Positions 42,998 to 51,919 of a stretch of DNA of 64,000 nucleotides are shown here, piece by piece. Below the pieces are notes generated by a model, which was not told the DNA's origin, ran no database searches, and saw only the letters and a list, made by a program, of their open reading frames with translations. Position 1 is the first letter of the stretch, and each line of letters starts with the position of its first letter. The translations under genes and the position numbers were made by a program. Source of the stretch: Paeniglutamicibacter antarcticus (GTDB taxonomy: Bacteria; Actinomycetota; Actinomycetes; Actinomycetales; Micrococcaceae). Location: contig NZ_CZJT01000111.1 of NCBI RefSeq assembly GCF_900010755.1, positions 41,539-105,538 on the forward strand, read 5' to 3'.

Positions 42998-43804
42998 TTA
43001 CCGGGTCCATCGGTAAGGTGTCGTTGTCGAGACCTTGAGCAGCCCCGAGCGTTCCAGAATCGGGCGGGAATACTCGGTGGAATCGCTGTGGATCAGCCTC
43101 TTGCCGTGCCTGAGCGCCGAGCGCGCACGGGCAGCGGTAAGCGCGCGGTAGATCCCTTGTCCACGCCATTCTTCACGGGTGGCGCCGCCCCAGATCCCGG
43201 CGAAATCGGTTCCGTGGACGGGTTCCAGACGCCCGGCGGTCACTATCCGGTTCTCGAATTCGCCAACCCACAGTTCCATCCCATCGTTCAGGGCCAACCG
43301 GCGCAGCAGGTCCTTGGCCATCTCATCGGAGACCGGCTCGCCGAAGACTTCGTCCTGCATCGCACTCATGGCACGCACGTCCGCTTCGGTGCTCACTTGC
43401 CGCAATGTCACACCCGCTGGCAACTGCACCTCGACCGCCAGTGCTGCCGCGTCACCGATCATGATTGATTCGGGTTCATCCATCACGAAGCCGTTCTCCA
43501 CCAAGGCCTCGTGCAACCCCGGTGCGTGATCGTGTCCACGGGTTTTCCATTCGATCCGGTTGGTCTCTGGATCGGCTTGTCGATAATGATCAAGTGCTTC
43601 GGAAACAAGACGCCGGATGGCACCCGCATCCGCGGTGCCGAGGTCTTGATAGGTGATGAATCCCCGGCCTTTCATAAACGTCACCAAACGCAGCGGACCG
43701 TGTTGAACCACCTTGAGGGCGCTCGGTGTCTCGGCGTCGGTGCGTAATTGTGCGTCGTAGGCGGCCAGAAGTCGAGCCTTGGTATCCGATTGTTCGTGGG
43801 TCAT
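42998..43804 (-). CDS. GNAT-family N-acetyltransferase
   Basis: 268 residues. The acetyl-CoA loop is GATREEWRGQGIYRAL (about 205-220), in a C-terminal GNAT domain that starts near VTLRQVSTEADVRAM. An N-terminal half of similar size is probably a degenerate second GNAT domain. The acceptor is unknown. ATG 43804; an earlier GTG-type start at 43828 is possible. Confidence 0.85.
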   Translation of the reverse strand: MTHEQSDTKARLLAAYDAQLRTDAETPSALKVVQHGPLRLVTFMKGRGFITYQDLGTADAGAIRRLVSEALDHYRQADPETNRIEWKTRGHDHAPGLHEALVENGFVMDEPESIMIGDAAALAVEVQLPAGVTLRQVSTEADVRAMSAMQDEVFGEPVSDEMAKDLLRRLALNDGMELWVGEFENRIVTAGRLEPVHGTDFAGIWGGATREEWRGQGIYRALTAARARSALRHGKRLIHSDSTEYSRPILERSGLLKVSTTTPYRWTR

Positions 43805-44217
43805 TCGATCATTCTTGCAAACGACCAAACGAATTGCTGCAACATGCTGTATATCGTGGCTTCACACATCGGGTGTGAACCTGGGGAATGGTTCTGGCAC
43901 GATCCTGGCTGCGATAAGTGGCGTTCTCTACCGAACCGCGGCTGCCGTGGGCGATTCGCCGCTGGACCGGGAACGCCATCTCGATCACCTCGTCAGATAG
44001 CGCTTCCGCTCGCAACCTGTAATCCATTTCGCCCCACCGGAGTTTCAGCCCCAGCATGGTGGGGGAACCTTCCGCTTGTGCGGACGGGTTGCACCCAACT
44101 CCGGCAGATGGGCTCGCCGCTTGCCCGAGACAGCGCTGAGGGTCACAAGCGAAGCGATCGGTTGTGACCCTCAGATAAATCTAACGCAGGGCTTCGGTAT
44201 GGAAGCAGCGGCGGGAA
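43805..44217. other. Gap with a 12-bp inverted repeat
   Basis: TGAGGGTCACAA (44138-44149) and TTGTGACCCTCA (44162-44173) form a stem with a 12-base loop. It may terminate the isochorismatase-like gene, whose stop is at 44218. Nothing else recognised in about 410 bases. Confidence 0.5.
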
Positions 44218-44865
44218 TCAGGCAACTGGCGCGAATGCCTGCTGTCCGTAGACGGCCGAGGAGCCCAGGTCGCCCTTGGGCAATGTGGTTCCGGCGGCGA
44301 CGGCGGCCGCCCAGTCATCGGTGGTGGCCACGGCCGCAAAGTTGGAGTGCAGCAACACCATCAGGGTCTCGTGCAGCTGCCGCGCGCTGACCGTTCCCGC
44401 GTCATTGGCCAGGTGGACTGCGCCGCTGGCGTCGGAGAGCAGCTCGACGGTGATGCCCAGTGGTTCGGCCGCAGCCGCAGTGGCCAGGTCGCAGTTGTTG
44501 GTCATGTAGCCAACCACGGTGATGGTGTCGACCTGGTTTTCGCGCAGCCAGACTTCGAAGTCGGTGCCGGCGAAGACGCTGGCATGGCTCTTGACGAGGT
44601 GCTTCCACGATTCCTTGCGGCGGGAGGAGATCTCCGGGTGCAGTTTCCAGCCCTCCGAGCCTTCCGCGAATACCGGAGCCCCTGCAGGGTACTGGTGCTG
44701 CACGGAGACGATGGGCATCCCTTGCGCTTGGGCAAGGTCAATGGCTCGGGTGATGTTTCCCAGGGATTCAAAGCGGTCCGGGTACTGGATCTCCAGCGGT
44801 CCTCCGGGGGTAAAGTAGTCGTTCTGCACATCGATGATGACAAGTGCGCGGCGCAATTCAGCCAT
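44218..44865 (-). CDS. Isochorismatase-like cysteine hydrolase
   Basis: 215 residues. The catalytic triad residues of the family are seen in ALVIIDVQNDYF (Asp), SWKHLVKSHASVF (Lys) and GYMTNNCDLATAAAAEPLG (Cys). Family reactions include nicotinamide and other amide hydrolysis; the substrate is unknown. ATG 44865. Divergent from a GlxA-type AraC regulator, a common pairing in which the regulator controls the hydrolase. Confidence 0.9.
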   Translation of the reverse strand: MAELRRALVIIDVQNDYFTPGGPLEIQYPDRFESLGNITRAIDLAQAQGMPIVSVQHQYPAGAPVFAEGSEGWKLHPEISSRRKESWKHLVKSHASVFAGTDFEVWLRENQVDTITVVGYMTNNCDLATAAAAEPLGITVELLSDASGAVHLANDAGTVSARQLHETLMVLLHSNFAAVATTDDWAAAVAAGTTLPKGDLGSSAVYGQQAFAPVA

Positions 44866-44970
44866 GCTCGGCTCCGTTTCCAGGGTGGTTTTCGTTGGTA
44901 CCTCCAGCTTGGCAGCGATCTCACCTGTAGAGTGAGTGGCGTATATGCACACTTTCGATGGAAACAGGCC

Positions 44971-45918
44971 ATGAAGATTGCCATCCACGCCTTTGACGGA
45001 ATGACACTGTTCCACTTGGCGACCCCGTTGCTGGTATTCGGCGAGGTCAGCCGCTTGGGATTGGCCCAGAACTGGGAAGCCCGGGTGTTTACGGAAACCG
45101 GGCTTCCAGTACGCAGCGCCGAAGGGTATCTCATCGGAGAGGTCTTCGGCCCTGACATCGTCGAAGATGCGGACCTGGTGGTGTTCCCGACCTGGTTTTC
45201 AAGCCTCGCGGATCCATCCGGGGAACTGCTTCTGCTCATCCGGCAATCCCACGCTAGGGGAACCGCCATCGCGGGACTGTGCCTTGGCGCTTATCCCGTG
45301 GCCCGAAGCGGAGTGCTTGACGGCCGTACTGCCGTGACCCACTGGGCCGCAGCACGGGCCATGGCGCTGAAATATCCTGCAGTCGAATTCGATGACTCGG
45401 CCCTCTATATTGACCACGGTGATGTGCTGACCTCCGCCGGAACCGCCTCGGCGCTGGATGCTTGCCTACATATTGTGCGTACTCACTTGGGATCGGCGGC
45501 CGCAGCCTCCCTGGCCCGCCAGATTGTGGTTGCCCCGCACCGCGAAGGCGACCAGGCGCAATACATTTCCCGCCCGCTGCAAGACCCCGAACTCGACGGC
45601 CCGCTGGGCAAGACCATCCAATGGGCGTTGGCGAACCTGGACCAAGACCTGGAAGTTGAGGCCATGGCGGCGCACGCCACCATGAGCAAACGCAATTTCA
45701 CCCGCAGGTTCAAGGAAGTTACGGGCCTTTCCCCGGCGCGTTGGGTCCTCGGACGGCGGCTTGAGGACGCCCGCCAGCTGCTGGAAACTACCAGCTGGAG
45801 CGTCACCCGCATTGCCGAGTCTTGCGGTTTCGGCAGCGCCGTGACCTTTCGGCAGAACTTCATCGCCGCGTACTCCACCACGCCCACCTCATACCGGAAC
45901 CGCTTCACCAGTCGTTGA
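44971..45918 (+). CDS. GlxA-type AraC family regulator
   Basis: 315 residues. An N-terminal DJ-1/PfpI-like domain (MKIAIHAFDGMTLFHLATPL; nucleophile elbow region AGLCLGAYPVA) is followed by a C-terminal double helix-turn-helix AraC domain (about 215-310: MAAHATMSKRNFTRRFKEVTG, IAESCGFGSAVTFRQNF). The long upstream open frame back to 44347 is antisense to the hydrolase gene and is not counted. Confidence 0.92.
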   Translation: MKIAIHAFDGMTLFHLATPLLVFGEVSRLGLAQNWEARVFTETGLPVRSAEGYLIGEVFGPDIVEDADLVVFPTWFSSLADPSGELLLLIRQSHARGTAIAGLCLGAYPVARSGVLDGRTAVTHWAAARAMALKYPAVEFDDSALYIDHGDVLTSAGTASALDACLHIVRTHLGSAAAASLARQIVVAPHREGDQAQYISRPLQDPELDGPLGKTIQWALANLDQDLEVEAMAAHATMSKRNFTRRFKEVTGLSPARWVLGRRLEDARQLLETTSWSVTRIAESCGFGSAVTFRQNFIAAYSTTPTSYRNRFTSR

Positions 45919-46314
45919 GCCCTGTGCCTTCTGCTGCAAGCGCATGATCCATCGTGCGGACTTGTGCAACTTGCGGGTATGGGATCGGTCGCACGGTGCG
46001 GCAGCGCAAATTGCCATGCGGGGCAATCAAGCCAGGCAACAATTCGTCGAGCACGTGATGGTCTTCGTAGACGTCGGGGGACTGCGCGCGTGCGGAGGAG
46101 AGCCCCGAAACAAGCTCAAGGAACCACCGGCCTGCGGAACGGCCCAAAACTTCAATTCGGACAGACCCCTATCGGGACGGCTCCACCGATTCCGTAGAAA
46201 AATGCTCCACCCGGTTCCCTAATTGGTGAGGCCAGTAGATCGGGATGCACTATTTCATGGTTCCAGGCGCTGCCCGCGACCAGACAGGTATTGGACGTTT
46301 GATTCGTGGCCGTC
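45919..46314. other. Gap with the first weak copy of the cassette repeat
   Basis: No convincing gene in about 400 bases. A minus-strand frame (45905-46147) reads weakly protein-like and could be a decayed gene. The repeat-like segment 46164-46180 lies here. Confidence 0.4.
46164..46180 (+). repeat. Cassette-boundary repeat, weak copy 1
   Basis: GACCCCTATCGGGACGG matches the right half of the family (A-CCYYNTNCGGGAC). The left half is not recognisable. Confidence 0.35.
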
Positions 46315-46515
46315 CTACAGACGGTCCAAGGCATCGTCGGTATTCCGTTTTTGCCGGCGTTTGGACCATTTACTCAGTGCGAAGGTGGCGACCAGCCCAA
46401 GACCAACCGCTACCGCCCAACGAAGCAGCATGGGAACATCTGTGTATGCATCCAAGGCGATGTTTACGGCGAGGCTGACAAGGATACTTGCGATGACGAT
46501 CAAGTTGGGGCGCAT
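46315..46515 (-). CDS. Small two-helix membrane protein
   Basis: 66 residues. Two hydrophobic segments (about 4-21 and 29-47) with a short polar turn, then a strongly basic tail (KWSKRRQKRN). Two ATG codons lie close together at the start and no Shine-Dalgarno is visible. Similar in style to the other tiny membrane proteins of this region. Function unknown. Confidence 0.55.
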   Translation of the reverse strand: MRPNLIVIASILVSLAVNIALDAYTDVPMLLRWAVAVGLGLVATFALSKWSKRRQKRNTDDALDRL

Positions 46516-46578
46516 GTCATTGAGGATGTCAGTTCACCCTCGTTGGGGTCAACTCGGATCGCCCCGGTCGACCCGGTG

Positions 46579-47004
46579 CTACCGAAATTCAGCGAAGACG
46601 CGCACCGGCCCGGCGCTGAAATCAGCTCCCTCGGTCAGCCCCATGGACTCGTAGAAGGCACGTTGGCGTGGTTCGTCGTCCGTGATGAGCACCGTCTGGC
46701 GTACGTGCTGGTATCTCTCCATCACCTGTTCAAAGAGTGCGCGCCCTACGCCGGCCCTCTGCAGCTCCGGATGAACCAGGATGTCTTGGAGATAGCAGAT
46801 GGTTGCATCGTCGGAAACCGTCCGGGCAAGACCAACCAGCTTGCCATCCTCGCTCCGGGCGGATACGACAAAGGAAGAATTTTGGATCGCCTGGAAGAGC
46901 ACATCCGGTTTTTTGGTGTAAGCAGTCCAGCCAACCGAGCTGTACAGCGAAAGAATCTCGGTATCAGCTATGGCTGGGGAAGTCGACAAGGTGAACGTTG
47001 GCAT
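46579..47004 (-). CDS. GNAT-family N-acetyltransferase
   Basis: 141 residues, a compact single-domain GNAT. The acetyl-CoA motif is VHPELQRAGVGRALFEQVM (about 86-104), and LITDDEPRQRAFYESMGL is the C-terminal family block. GWTAYTKKPDVLFQAI is typical of the YjgM/YhfO-like group. Substrate unknown. Confidence 0.92.
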   Translation of the reverse strand: MPTFTLSTSPAIADTEILSLYSSVGWTAYTKKPDVLFQAIQNSSFVVSARSEDGKLVGLARTVSDDATICYLQDILVHPELQRAGVGRALFEQVMERYQHVRQTVLITDDEPRQRAFYESMGLTEGADFSAGPVRVFAEFR

Positions 47005-47124
47005 CAGGCCAGTGTTCCACGAAGAATTATCGGCTGCTCATTTGTGACCGCCCGTTGAACCTGCCTGGATTCAGCTCGAGCTCACACCATCCACAAAGAT
47101 TTCCGTCCCATGGAGCGGTGGGCA

Positions 47125-47550
47125 CTATGGCAAGTGTGCAACGACCTTGAACCGCTGGAGCACCAATACCGTGTCATCATCGACCGAGAAATGGGGGTCG
47201 CCCATGGCATCGCGCATCGCCTTCGAATGCCAGAAATCCTTATGGCCTTCCCGCCACTGGGCGACTGTAGCGAAGCCCTCACCCTCATCGATGGCATGCT
47301 GCAGATCCACCTCTGCCAGCCGGGTCTGGCGTACTTCCGTTACCTCAATGACGGCCACGGGCTTTCCGGCGGAGTCGATGACCACTTCCTGCAAACCGGC
47401 CACGGGCAGGTCTTCTTGTTCAATCTCGTACTCAATGAGCGTGGCCGTCGTGGAAGTCTTGGAACCGTCCAGAACGGCGGCCACCAGCTGGTCCCGCAGA
47501 GGGCCGGGGAACGCGAATTCACACACGGGCAGGGCACTGTAATCCGTCAT
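47125..47550 (-). CDS. ASCH-domain protein
   Basis: 141 residues. CEFAFPGPLRDQLVAAVLDGSKT and AVIEVTEVRQTRLAEVD with EGEGFATVAQWREGHKDFW are the conserved ASCH (PUA-like) blocks. Such proteins may bind RNA or modified nucleosides; some relatives act on N4-acetylcytidine, but that cannot be assigned here. ATG 47550. Confidence 0.9.
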   Translation of the reverse strand: MTDYSALPVCEFAFPGPLRDQLVAAVLDGSKTSTTATLIEYEIEQEDLPVAGLQEVVIDSAGKPVAVIEVTEVRQTRLAEVDLQHAIDEGEGFATVAQWREGHKDFWHSKAMRDAMGDPHFSVDDDTVLVLQRFKVVAHLP

Positions 47551-47795
47551 GGTGACAGCGTATCGAACCTCGCCGGGTTTTGTGCTCCCGTGGTGTCAAT
47601 CCAGGGGACAGGTCCTCGGAGGCTTGTTCCACCCGGAATTCGCAAACCAGGTTGTGCGAAAAAGTCGTTCTCGTACTGCCCTCTGGCACAGTACGGCGAC
47701 GCGGACGCGGATGGAGTCCGGTTCGGCAGGGTGCGCGCAAATGCTGTGCCGGACAGGGTTCCCTTCTGCGACGCACAGCAGGCCCACTTCCGGAA

Positions 47796-48377
47796 TCACG
47801 ATCTCCAGTATCCGACCTTTGCCAGCAGCAAGGTTTGCCTGTTGGAGTCCTCCGGCACCTTGATCTCCGGGGGAAAAACGCCCATTGACCGGAAGCCGTC
47901 GATCTGAGGTCCGATGATCTCCCAGAGCCCTTCGACCAGCGGATCGGGCAAGGAATAGTCGAGTCCAAGAAGATGCGCGATCGACCAGGCCTGGAACGCC
48001 CTAAAGGTACTCGTGTGCTCGAGATACTCGCCGAGGGAGAAATCCCCGTAACTGAGGTGCACGACCTTGTCGTAATCGAGCTCTTGAGAGACCGCCTGGG
48101 TTGCTGCGTCGTTGATCTCGTCGTAGCTCGCGATCGGTTCGGTCCCGAGCAGGTCTCCGTCGTACCGGCTGCCAACCTCTGCTGCGGTGCGGCCAGCAAT
48201 GACTTCCGGAACCCAGGCCTCGTCGAATGCGTGAGAGGCAAGGATATCCCGAAGCGTCGGATTGGGCTTTCGCGACCATTCGGCCGGCGCGGCAAGCGAC
48301 AGCTGGTCGGGATCGATCGTGTCGATCACCTCGCGAAGGGCAGCGTCGGACATGAGAAAAAGCTCTTGTCGGTTCAT
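47796..48377 (-). CDS. DinB-like TIGR03086-type metal-binding protein
   Basis: 193 residues, helical. The N-terminal block (ALREVIDTIDPDQLSLAAPA, DILASHAFDEAW) and EYLEHTSTFRAFQAWSIAHLLG resemble the mycothiol-dependent maleylpyruvate-isomerase/DinB superfamily with histidine metal ligands. The true substrate or thiol partner is unknown. I start at ATG 48377; the open frame extends to 48464. Confidence 0.75.
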   Translation of the reverse strand: MNRQELFLMSDAALREVIDTIDPDQLSLAAPAEWSRKPNPTLRDILASHAFDEAWVPEVIAGRTAAEVGSRYDGDLLGTEPIASYDEINDAATQAVSQELDYDKVVHLSYGDFSLGEYLEHTSTFRAFQAWSIAHLLGLDYSLPDPLVEGLWEIIGPQIDGFRSMGVFPPEIKVPEDSNRQTLLLAKVGYWRS

Positions 48378-48480
48378 GCTGGAACGGTAGCAACGAATAA
48401 CTACAGGTGGAAGCCCCGGGCACCATACACACACCACGATCGGGCGCGGACAATCAGTGCACATTCAATTTAGTGGCCCA

Positions 48481-48505
48481 CAAACCGTTCCCGCTACGGG
48501 CAACG
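48481..48505 (+). repeat. Cassette-boundary repeat, copy 2
   Basis: CAAACCGTTCCCGCTACGGG followed by CAACG aligns with copy 14 (CCG..., CTACGGG, CAACG). It lies between two divergent genes. Same orientation as the other copies. Confidence 0.45.
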
Positions 48506-48575
48506 AATCACGGGGCAGGCAGATCAAGACAACAACAGAGGTCCACGCGACCGTGCCACATGATTTAGTGGTGCC

Positions 48576-49106
48576 ATGCCGACAAACATAGAAATTAAGG
48601 CCCGGGTCGAGAATTTCGCAGCGTTGCTGCCCGTGGTGGCTGCCATGGCAGATTCAGAACCCGATCATATTGACCAGGACGACACCTTCTTCACCTGCCC
48701 GAACGGCCGTCTCAAACTTCGAGTCCTCCGTGAAGGCCACGGTGTGTTGATCTTCTACCGCCGGGCGGACAAACTCGGTCCTACGCCATCGTTCTATATC
48801 CACTCTGAAACTTCGGACCCGGACGGGCTTCGATCAGTCCTGGCGCTTGCTTACGGCGACGCCGGGCGAGTGCGCAAGCATCGGCTGGTGTTCCACATAG
48901 GCCAAGCCCAGGTTCACCTTGACCAAGTGGACGGCTTGGGTGAATTCCTGGAACTGGAAGTAGCGGTTGGAGACACCTTCACCCCAGACACTGCAGCAGC
49001 AGAAGCCCACCGCCTGATTGCAGCTTTTGGAATAGAGGACGAATCACTCGTGAAGGGCGCCTACGTAGACCTCCTAGAGACTGCACACACCTCACCGATC
49101 CGGTAA
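48576..49106 (+). CDS. CYTH-domain protein (class IV adenylate cyclase / thiamine-triphosphatase-like)
   Basis: 176 residues. The signature EIKAR (NIEIKARV) near the N-terminus, LKLRV, and VHLDQVDGLGEFLELEV define the CYTH triphosphate tunnel fold. Bacterial members hydrolyse inorganic or nucleoside triphosphates or make cAMP; the activity cannot be told. The presence of a PTPSFY strand and a metal-binding acidic surface fits class IV cyclase-like members. Confidence 0.88.
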   Translation: MPTNIEIKARVENFAALLPVVAAMADSEPDHIDQDDTFFTCPNGRLKLRVLREGHGVLIFYRRADKLGPTPSFYIHSETSDPDGLRSVLALAYGDAGRVRKHRLVFHIGQAQVHLDQVDGLGEFLELEVAVGDTFTPDTAAAEAHRLIAAFGIEDESLVKGAYVDLLETAHTSPIR

Positions 49107-49488
49107 AAAATCCGCTCACGGACACGAAATCGCAGTGTAGAGGACTTCGGATAACCCTGTGCAGTCACCATCGACCCTGGCCCTAGAAGGCGGTGCACCA
49201 AATGTATCGAATAGTCGTCCTGCCGTAACGCGTTTCAACGGCTTAACGTCAGTAACTTCGAGACAGGTAATACGTTGCGTCGTGGGGGGAACCTCCGGGA
49301 GGGCAGTTTATCGACTGCTTCCTCGGGCAGGGACCAACTGACGGGGTCGTACATAGTTCTACCGGTACAGCCGAGTATTCGTTGGTGGCCCATTAGACCC
49401 GATCCATTCGGATTCCGTAGTGGAATATGGATGCCGTTTTCAGGACTCGTCTGTGCAGTCCTTCCTTGACCGGAAGGGAACCTTCATC
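49107..49488. other. Gap with two repeat copies, no gene seen
   Basis: Open frames here lack protein character. It contains repeat copies 3 and 4. Confidence 0.5.
49286..49306 (+). repeat. Cassette-boundary repeat, copy 3
   Basis: GGGGAACCTCCGGGAGGGCAG: the GGAACC core and a slightly altered right half. Confidence 0.5.
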
Positions 49489-49495
49489 GGGACAG
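49476..49495 (+). repeat. Cassette-boundary repeat, copy 4
   Basis: GGGAACCTTCATCGGGACAG. Its right half is the left end of the duplicated block 49489-49967. Confidence 0.7.
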
Positions 49496-49967
49496 CTAAT
49501 TCGTTTGCAGGGGGAGCGCCTCGCAGCGGCATAGTGCCGGATCCTCGATGTTGCGTGAGGCTGATGTGGCCTTGGGCCGTGAACCGCAATGGTGGACCCA
49601 GTGAAAAGGCGTCGGAGACAGTAATCTGGGTTCACGCGCTGTTCGGAATTCCCCGGAAGCGGATGAGCCTTGGAAGTGGGCCATTCGGCTGGCCAGATGA
49701 AGGAGTTCGTAGTGGTTTCGAATCGGAGAGTCGTATGGTCTGTGGCCCTCGGGGTGAGTTTGACCGCCTTGGTGTGCAGCGGGATTGCCCTGTATTCAAC
49801 AGGGGTCATCATGGATGAGAACAACTTGGACTTGGGGCCGGCCCCGATTCTTTGGGCGATGGCGATTATTGGCGTCTTGGGACTGCTGATTAGCTTGCCT
49901 GGCTGGTTAGCTGCCAGAGAAACCAAAAACCGTTCCTAAGTTTGTACTCATTGTCCGTAACGGGAAC
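49489..49967 (+). repeat. Duplicated cassette, copy A
   Basis: 479 bases that are nearly the same as 62590-63070, including non-coding 5' sequence and the small gene. It starts inside repeat copy 4 and ends inside copy 5. Confidence 0.9.
49712..49939 (+). CDS. Small membrane protein, duplicated in the window (copy A)
   Basis: 75 residues from GTG 49712, for which AAGGAG lies 6 bases upstream in both copies. Two hydrophobic helices (about 9-31 and 45-66) are separated by VIMDENNLDLGPAP. It differs from the copy at 62815 at only three residues (V2G, I46L, A49V). An ATG at 49697 lies within the Shine-Dalgarno region. Function unknown. Confidence 0.8.
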   Translation: MVSNRRVVWSVALGVSLTALVCSGIALYSTGVIMDENNLDLGPAPILWAMAIIGVLGLLISLPGWLAARETKNRS

Positions 49968-49979
49968 CTTGACCGGGCG
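49953..49979 (+). repeat. Cassette-boundary repeat, copy 5
   Basis: GTCCGTAACGGGAACC then TTGACCGGGCG. It follows the small gene by 13 bases; its left half is the right end of the duplicated block. Confidence 0.75.
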
Positions 49980-50037
49980 TTGATTAGGCGAACGTGCGCG
50001 CTTTTAGAACGCCGCCAGGTGCCCGGGTAGGGCTGGC

Positions 50038-50433
50038 TCAGCCTGAAGGATTGTTGCCATTGCCTAGGCGATCCTGGAGTCCATTGCTGAGCACCACGTC
50101 ATGCACCATTTCCCGTAACTCGGAAACCCTGACCTCGATTCCCTGCTGGGTCAGGATCTCTTGTATGAAGGCCCAGTGTCCGGTTATTGCTTCTTCTACG
50201 CTCTCCTCGCCATAGGGCTCATCGGGTCCCACAACAACGCGGACCGTTTCCTCGATTTCCTGCTGCCGGACTTCGGACCAGCACCCGCTGGAACACCACC
50301 CGCGGTCATCCAGAAGCAAAACCAGCTTTCCGTTGTCGAGTTCGGCCTCATGCCGCACCGACACTTCTACTGTTTCACCGGTGGTTGCGTTGTCACTGTC
50401 GGCAAAACTCACCAGACGAATTATTGGGCTCAT
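50038..50433 (-). CDS. Hypothetical acidic protein
   Basis: 131 residues from ATG 50433. Mixed beta/alpha composition with ETVEVSVRHEAELDNGKLVLLLDDRGW and a small cysteine pair in GWCSSGCW, a segment that might bind a metal or form a disulfide. No signal peptide or membrane segment. It lies alone between repeat copies 5 and 6. Not recognised. Confidence 0.65.
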   Translation of the reverse strand: MSPIIRLVSFADSDNATTGETVEVSVRHEAELDNGKLVLLLDDRGWCSSGCWSEVRQQEIEETVRVVVGPDEPYGEESVEEAITGHWAFIQEILTQQGIEVRVSELREMVHDVVLSNGLQDRLGNGNNPSG

Positions 50434-50610
50434 GATTAGGCCTTTCACTGACGGTAAAACCGAATCTAACACGCATTGGAAGTCGTTGGTCGCAGGCTGA
50501 AGCCATAGTCGGTTCAAGGCTACGTAGCGATTGAAGTTTGCGTCCTGCATAGGACCGGCAGGTGGCGCCCTGAAACCAGAATGGTGCAGATGAGGGGTCA
50601 GTGTTTGTCG

Positions 50611-50640
50611 TGTTTCACTTGGGAACCTCCTGCGGGACAG
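50611..50640 (+). repeat. Cassette-boundary repeat, copy 6
   Basis: TGTTTCACTTGGGAACCTCC then TGCGGGACAG. The left half resembles the CTGTTTCGCA tails of copies 9 and 13. Confidence 0.75.
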
Positions 50641-50711
50641 CGGCAATTGGCATGCGGCTTCTCGCATGCCTAAACGTGAACCGGTGGCAGTAGCCGTGTC
50701 ATGCTGGCGAA

Positions 50712-51353
50712 ATGCTGAACGATTACTGGCCTCTGGCCCAATTGAAGCTTGCAACCAAGCGCTTGGAACTCCGCGTTCCAAACGATGACGAATTATCCGA
50801 ACTGGCTCAGGTCGCGGCCGACGGCGTGCACGAGCCTGGCGAGCAACCCTTTTTGACCCCCTGGACGACTCTTCCGCCCCGTGAGCGGGCACTCCACGTG
50901 ATGCAGCAACATTGGAGCCGACGGGGCGCGTGGTGTCGGGAGAATTGGGCATTGGAAATGGGCGTATTCCGTGGAGATCGGCCCGTAGGCATGGTCACGC
51001 TGAAGGCACGTAATTTTCCTGTACTGCGCGAAGTTGAAACCGAGTCGTGGCTTGGCCTTAAATTTCACCGGCAGGGCATTGGCACGGAGGCCCGGACAGC
51101 CTTGCTGAATCTTGCTTTTGAAGGACTGGGAGCTGTCACCGCATTGACCGAGGTGTTCCAAGACAACGTTGGCTCGCAAGGCGTCTCGCGTAGGCTCGGA
51201 TATCTTCACGATGGCATCTCACGGGACGTTCTTGCCGGGCGAGCCGTAGTCTCCGACCGCCTTCGCCTCAACGCTCCAGATTGGGTACCGACAGATCCAG
51301 CGGATCTAGTCGTCACCGGTCTGGCAAAAGCCCGTCCATTCTTCAACGTTTAG
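50712..51353 (+). CDS. GNAT-family N-acetyltransferase (RimJ/RimL type)
   Basis: 213 residues. LATKRLELRVPNDDELSEL at the start, GMVTLKARNFPVLREVETESW and the acetyl-CoA motif LKFHRQGIGTEARTALL (about 115-131) define the RimJ/RimL group. The typical C-terminal GVSRRLGYLHDG follows. It is the sole gene between repeat copies 6 and 7. Substrate unknown. Confidence 0.9.
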   Translation: MLNDYWPLAQLKLATKRLELRVPNDDELSELAQVAADGVHEPGEQPFLTPWTTLPPRERALHVMQQHWSRRGAWCRENWALEMGVFRGDRPVGMVTLKARNFPVLREVETESWLGLKFHRQGIGTEARTALLNLAFEGLGAVTALTEVFQDNVGSQGVSRRLGYLHDGISRDVLAGRAVVSDRLRLNAPDWVPTDPADLVVTGLAKARPFFNV

Positions 51354-51374
51354 AAAGCAATTCGGTACGACGCC

Positions 51375-51401
51375 GCCCGTAGGCGGAACATCCTGCGGGA
51401 C
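51375..51401 (+). repeat. Cassette-boundary repeat, copy 7
   Basis: GCCCGTAGGCGGAACATCC then TGCGGGAC. It lies 21 bases after the acetyltransferase stop. Confidence 0.75.
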
Positions 51402-51581
51402 GCCATCTCAGTAGCCTCCGCGCACGCCTCAGATGCATAGCTGGGAAGTCGAGGAACTCTGAATCTCATCGCCCAAGTGAAACGCGAGAGGTCCCAGCCT
51501 CTTCGCTCAAACGGGCAGCCGGCCATATTGACGAGGGGGAGCGGCTGCACACTCGGGCTGCCGAGTGCAATACTTTCCAAT

Positions 51582-51758
51582 ATGGCAACCGAACTGCGGC
51601 GCTGGCGCCGAATCACCGACTTCATAGGCATAACAGAATCTGAAGAGGCTACACGGGATCGGCCACGGCCATGGTCCGGCAGGTGGTGGCTTCGCCTGGT
51701 TCCTATAGCGCTCATTGTCATTGCGGTCGCTGTGGTTGGTCAGGTGTTGCACCTCTGA
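51582..51758 (+). CDS. Small tail-anchored-type membrane protein
   Basis: 58 residues from ATG 51582. Polar, basic N-terminal 37 residues, then one helix (LRLVPIALIVIAVAVVGQVL) at the very C-terminus. TACTTT lies 5 bases upstream of the ATG, so a leaderless start is plausible; the frame is also open from 51477. Unknown function. Confidence 0.5.
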   Translation: MATELRRWRRITDFIGITESEEATRDRPRPWSGRWWLRLVPIALIVIAVAVVGQVLHL

Positions 51759-51900
51759 GGAAGCCCCCTTGCTTTAAGAAAGCGTGGTGGTTCGCCCCTG
51801 CAGGCGGATGGCACCGAGGGCGGCACTACCCTGATGTCAACAGTTGCACGGGGAGTTTGCTATGAAAGTGCCAATCTGGGGCACGTAGCGGAATTCCGAA

Positions 51901-51919
51901 GGGGAACCCTCTGCGGGAC
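51901..51919 (+). repeat. Cassette-boundary repeat, copy 8
   Basis: GGGGAACCCTCTGCGGGAC, the closest to the consensus core and right half. Confidence 0.8.

Noticed and set aside
45905..46147. 80-codon minus-strand frame
   Set aside because: Some stretches look protein-like (DHHVLDELLPGL) but it overlaps the AraC gene end, has no start signals and no family match; at most a decayed fragment.
47551..47795. Frames between the ASCH and DinB-like genes
   Set aside because: They are shadows in other frames; no start signal or conserved sequence.
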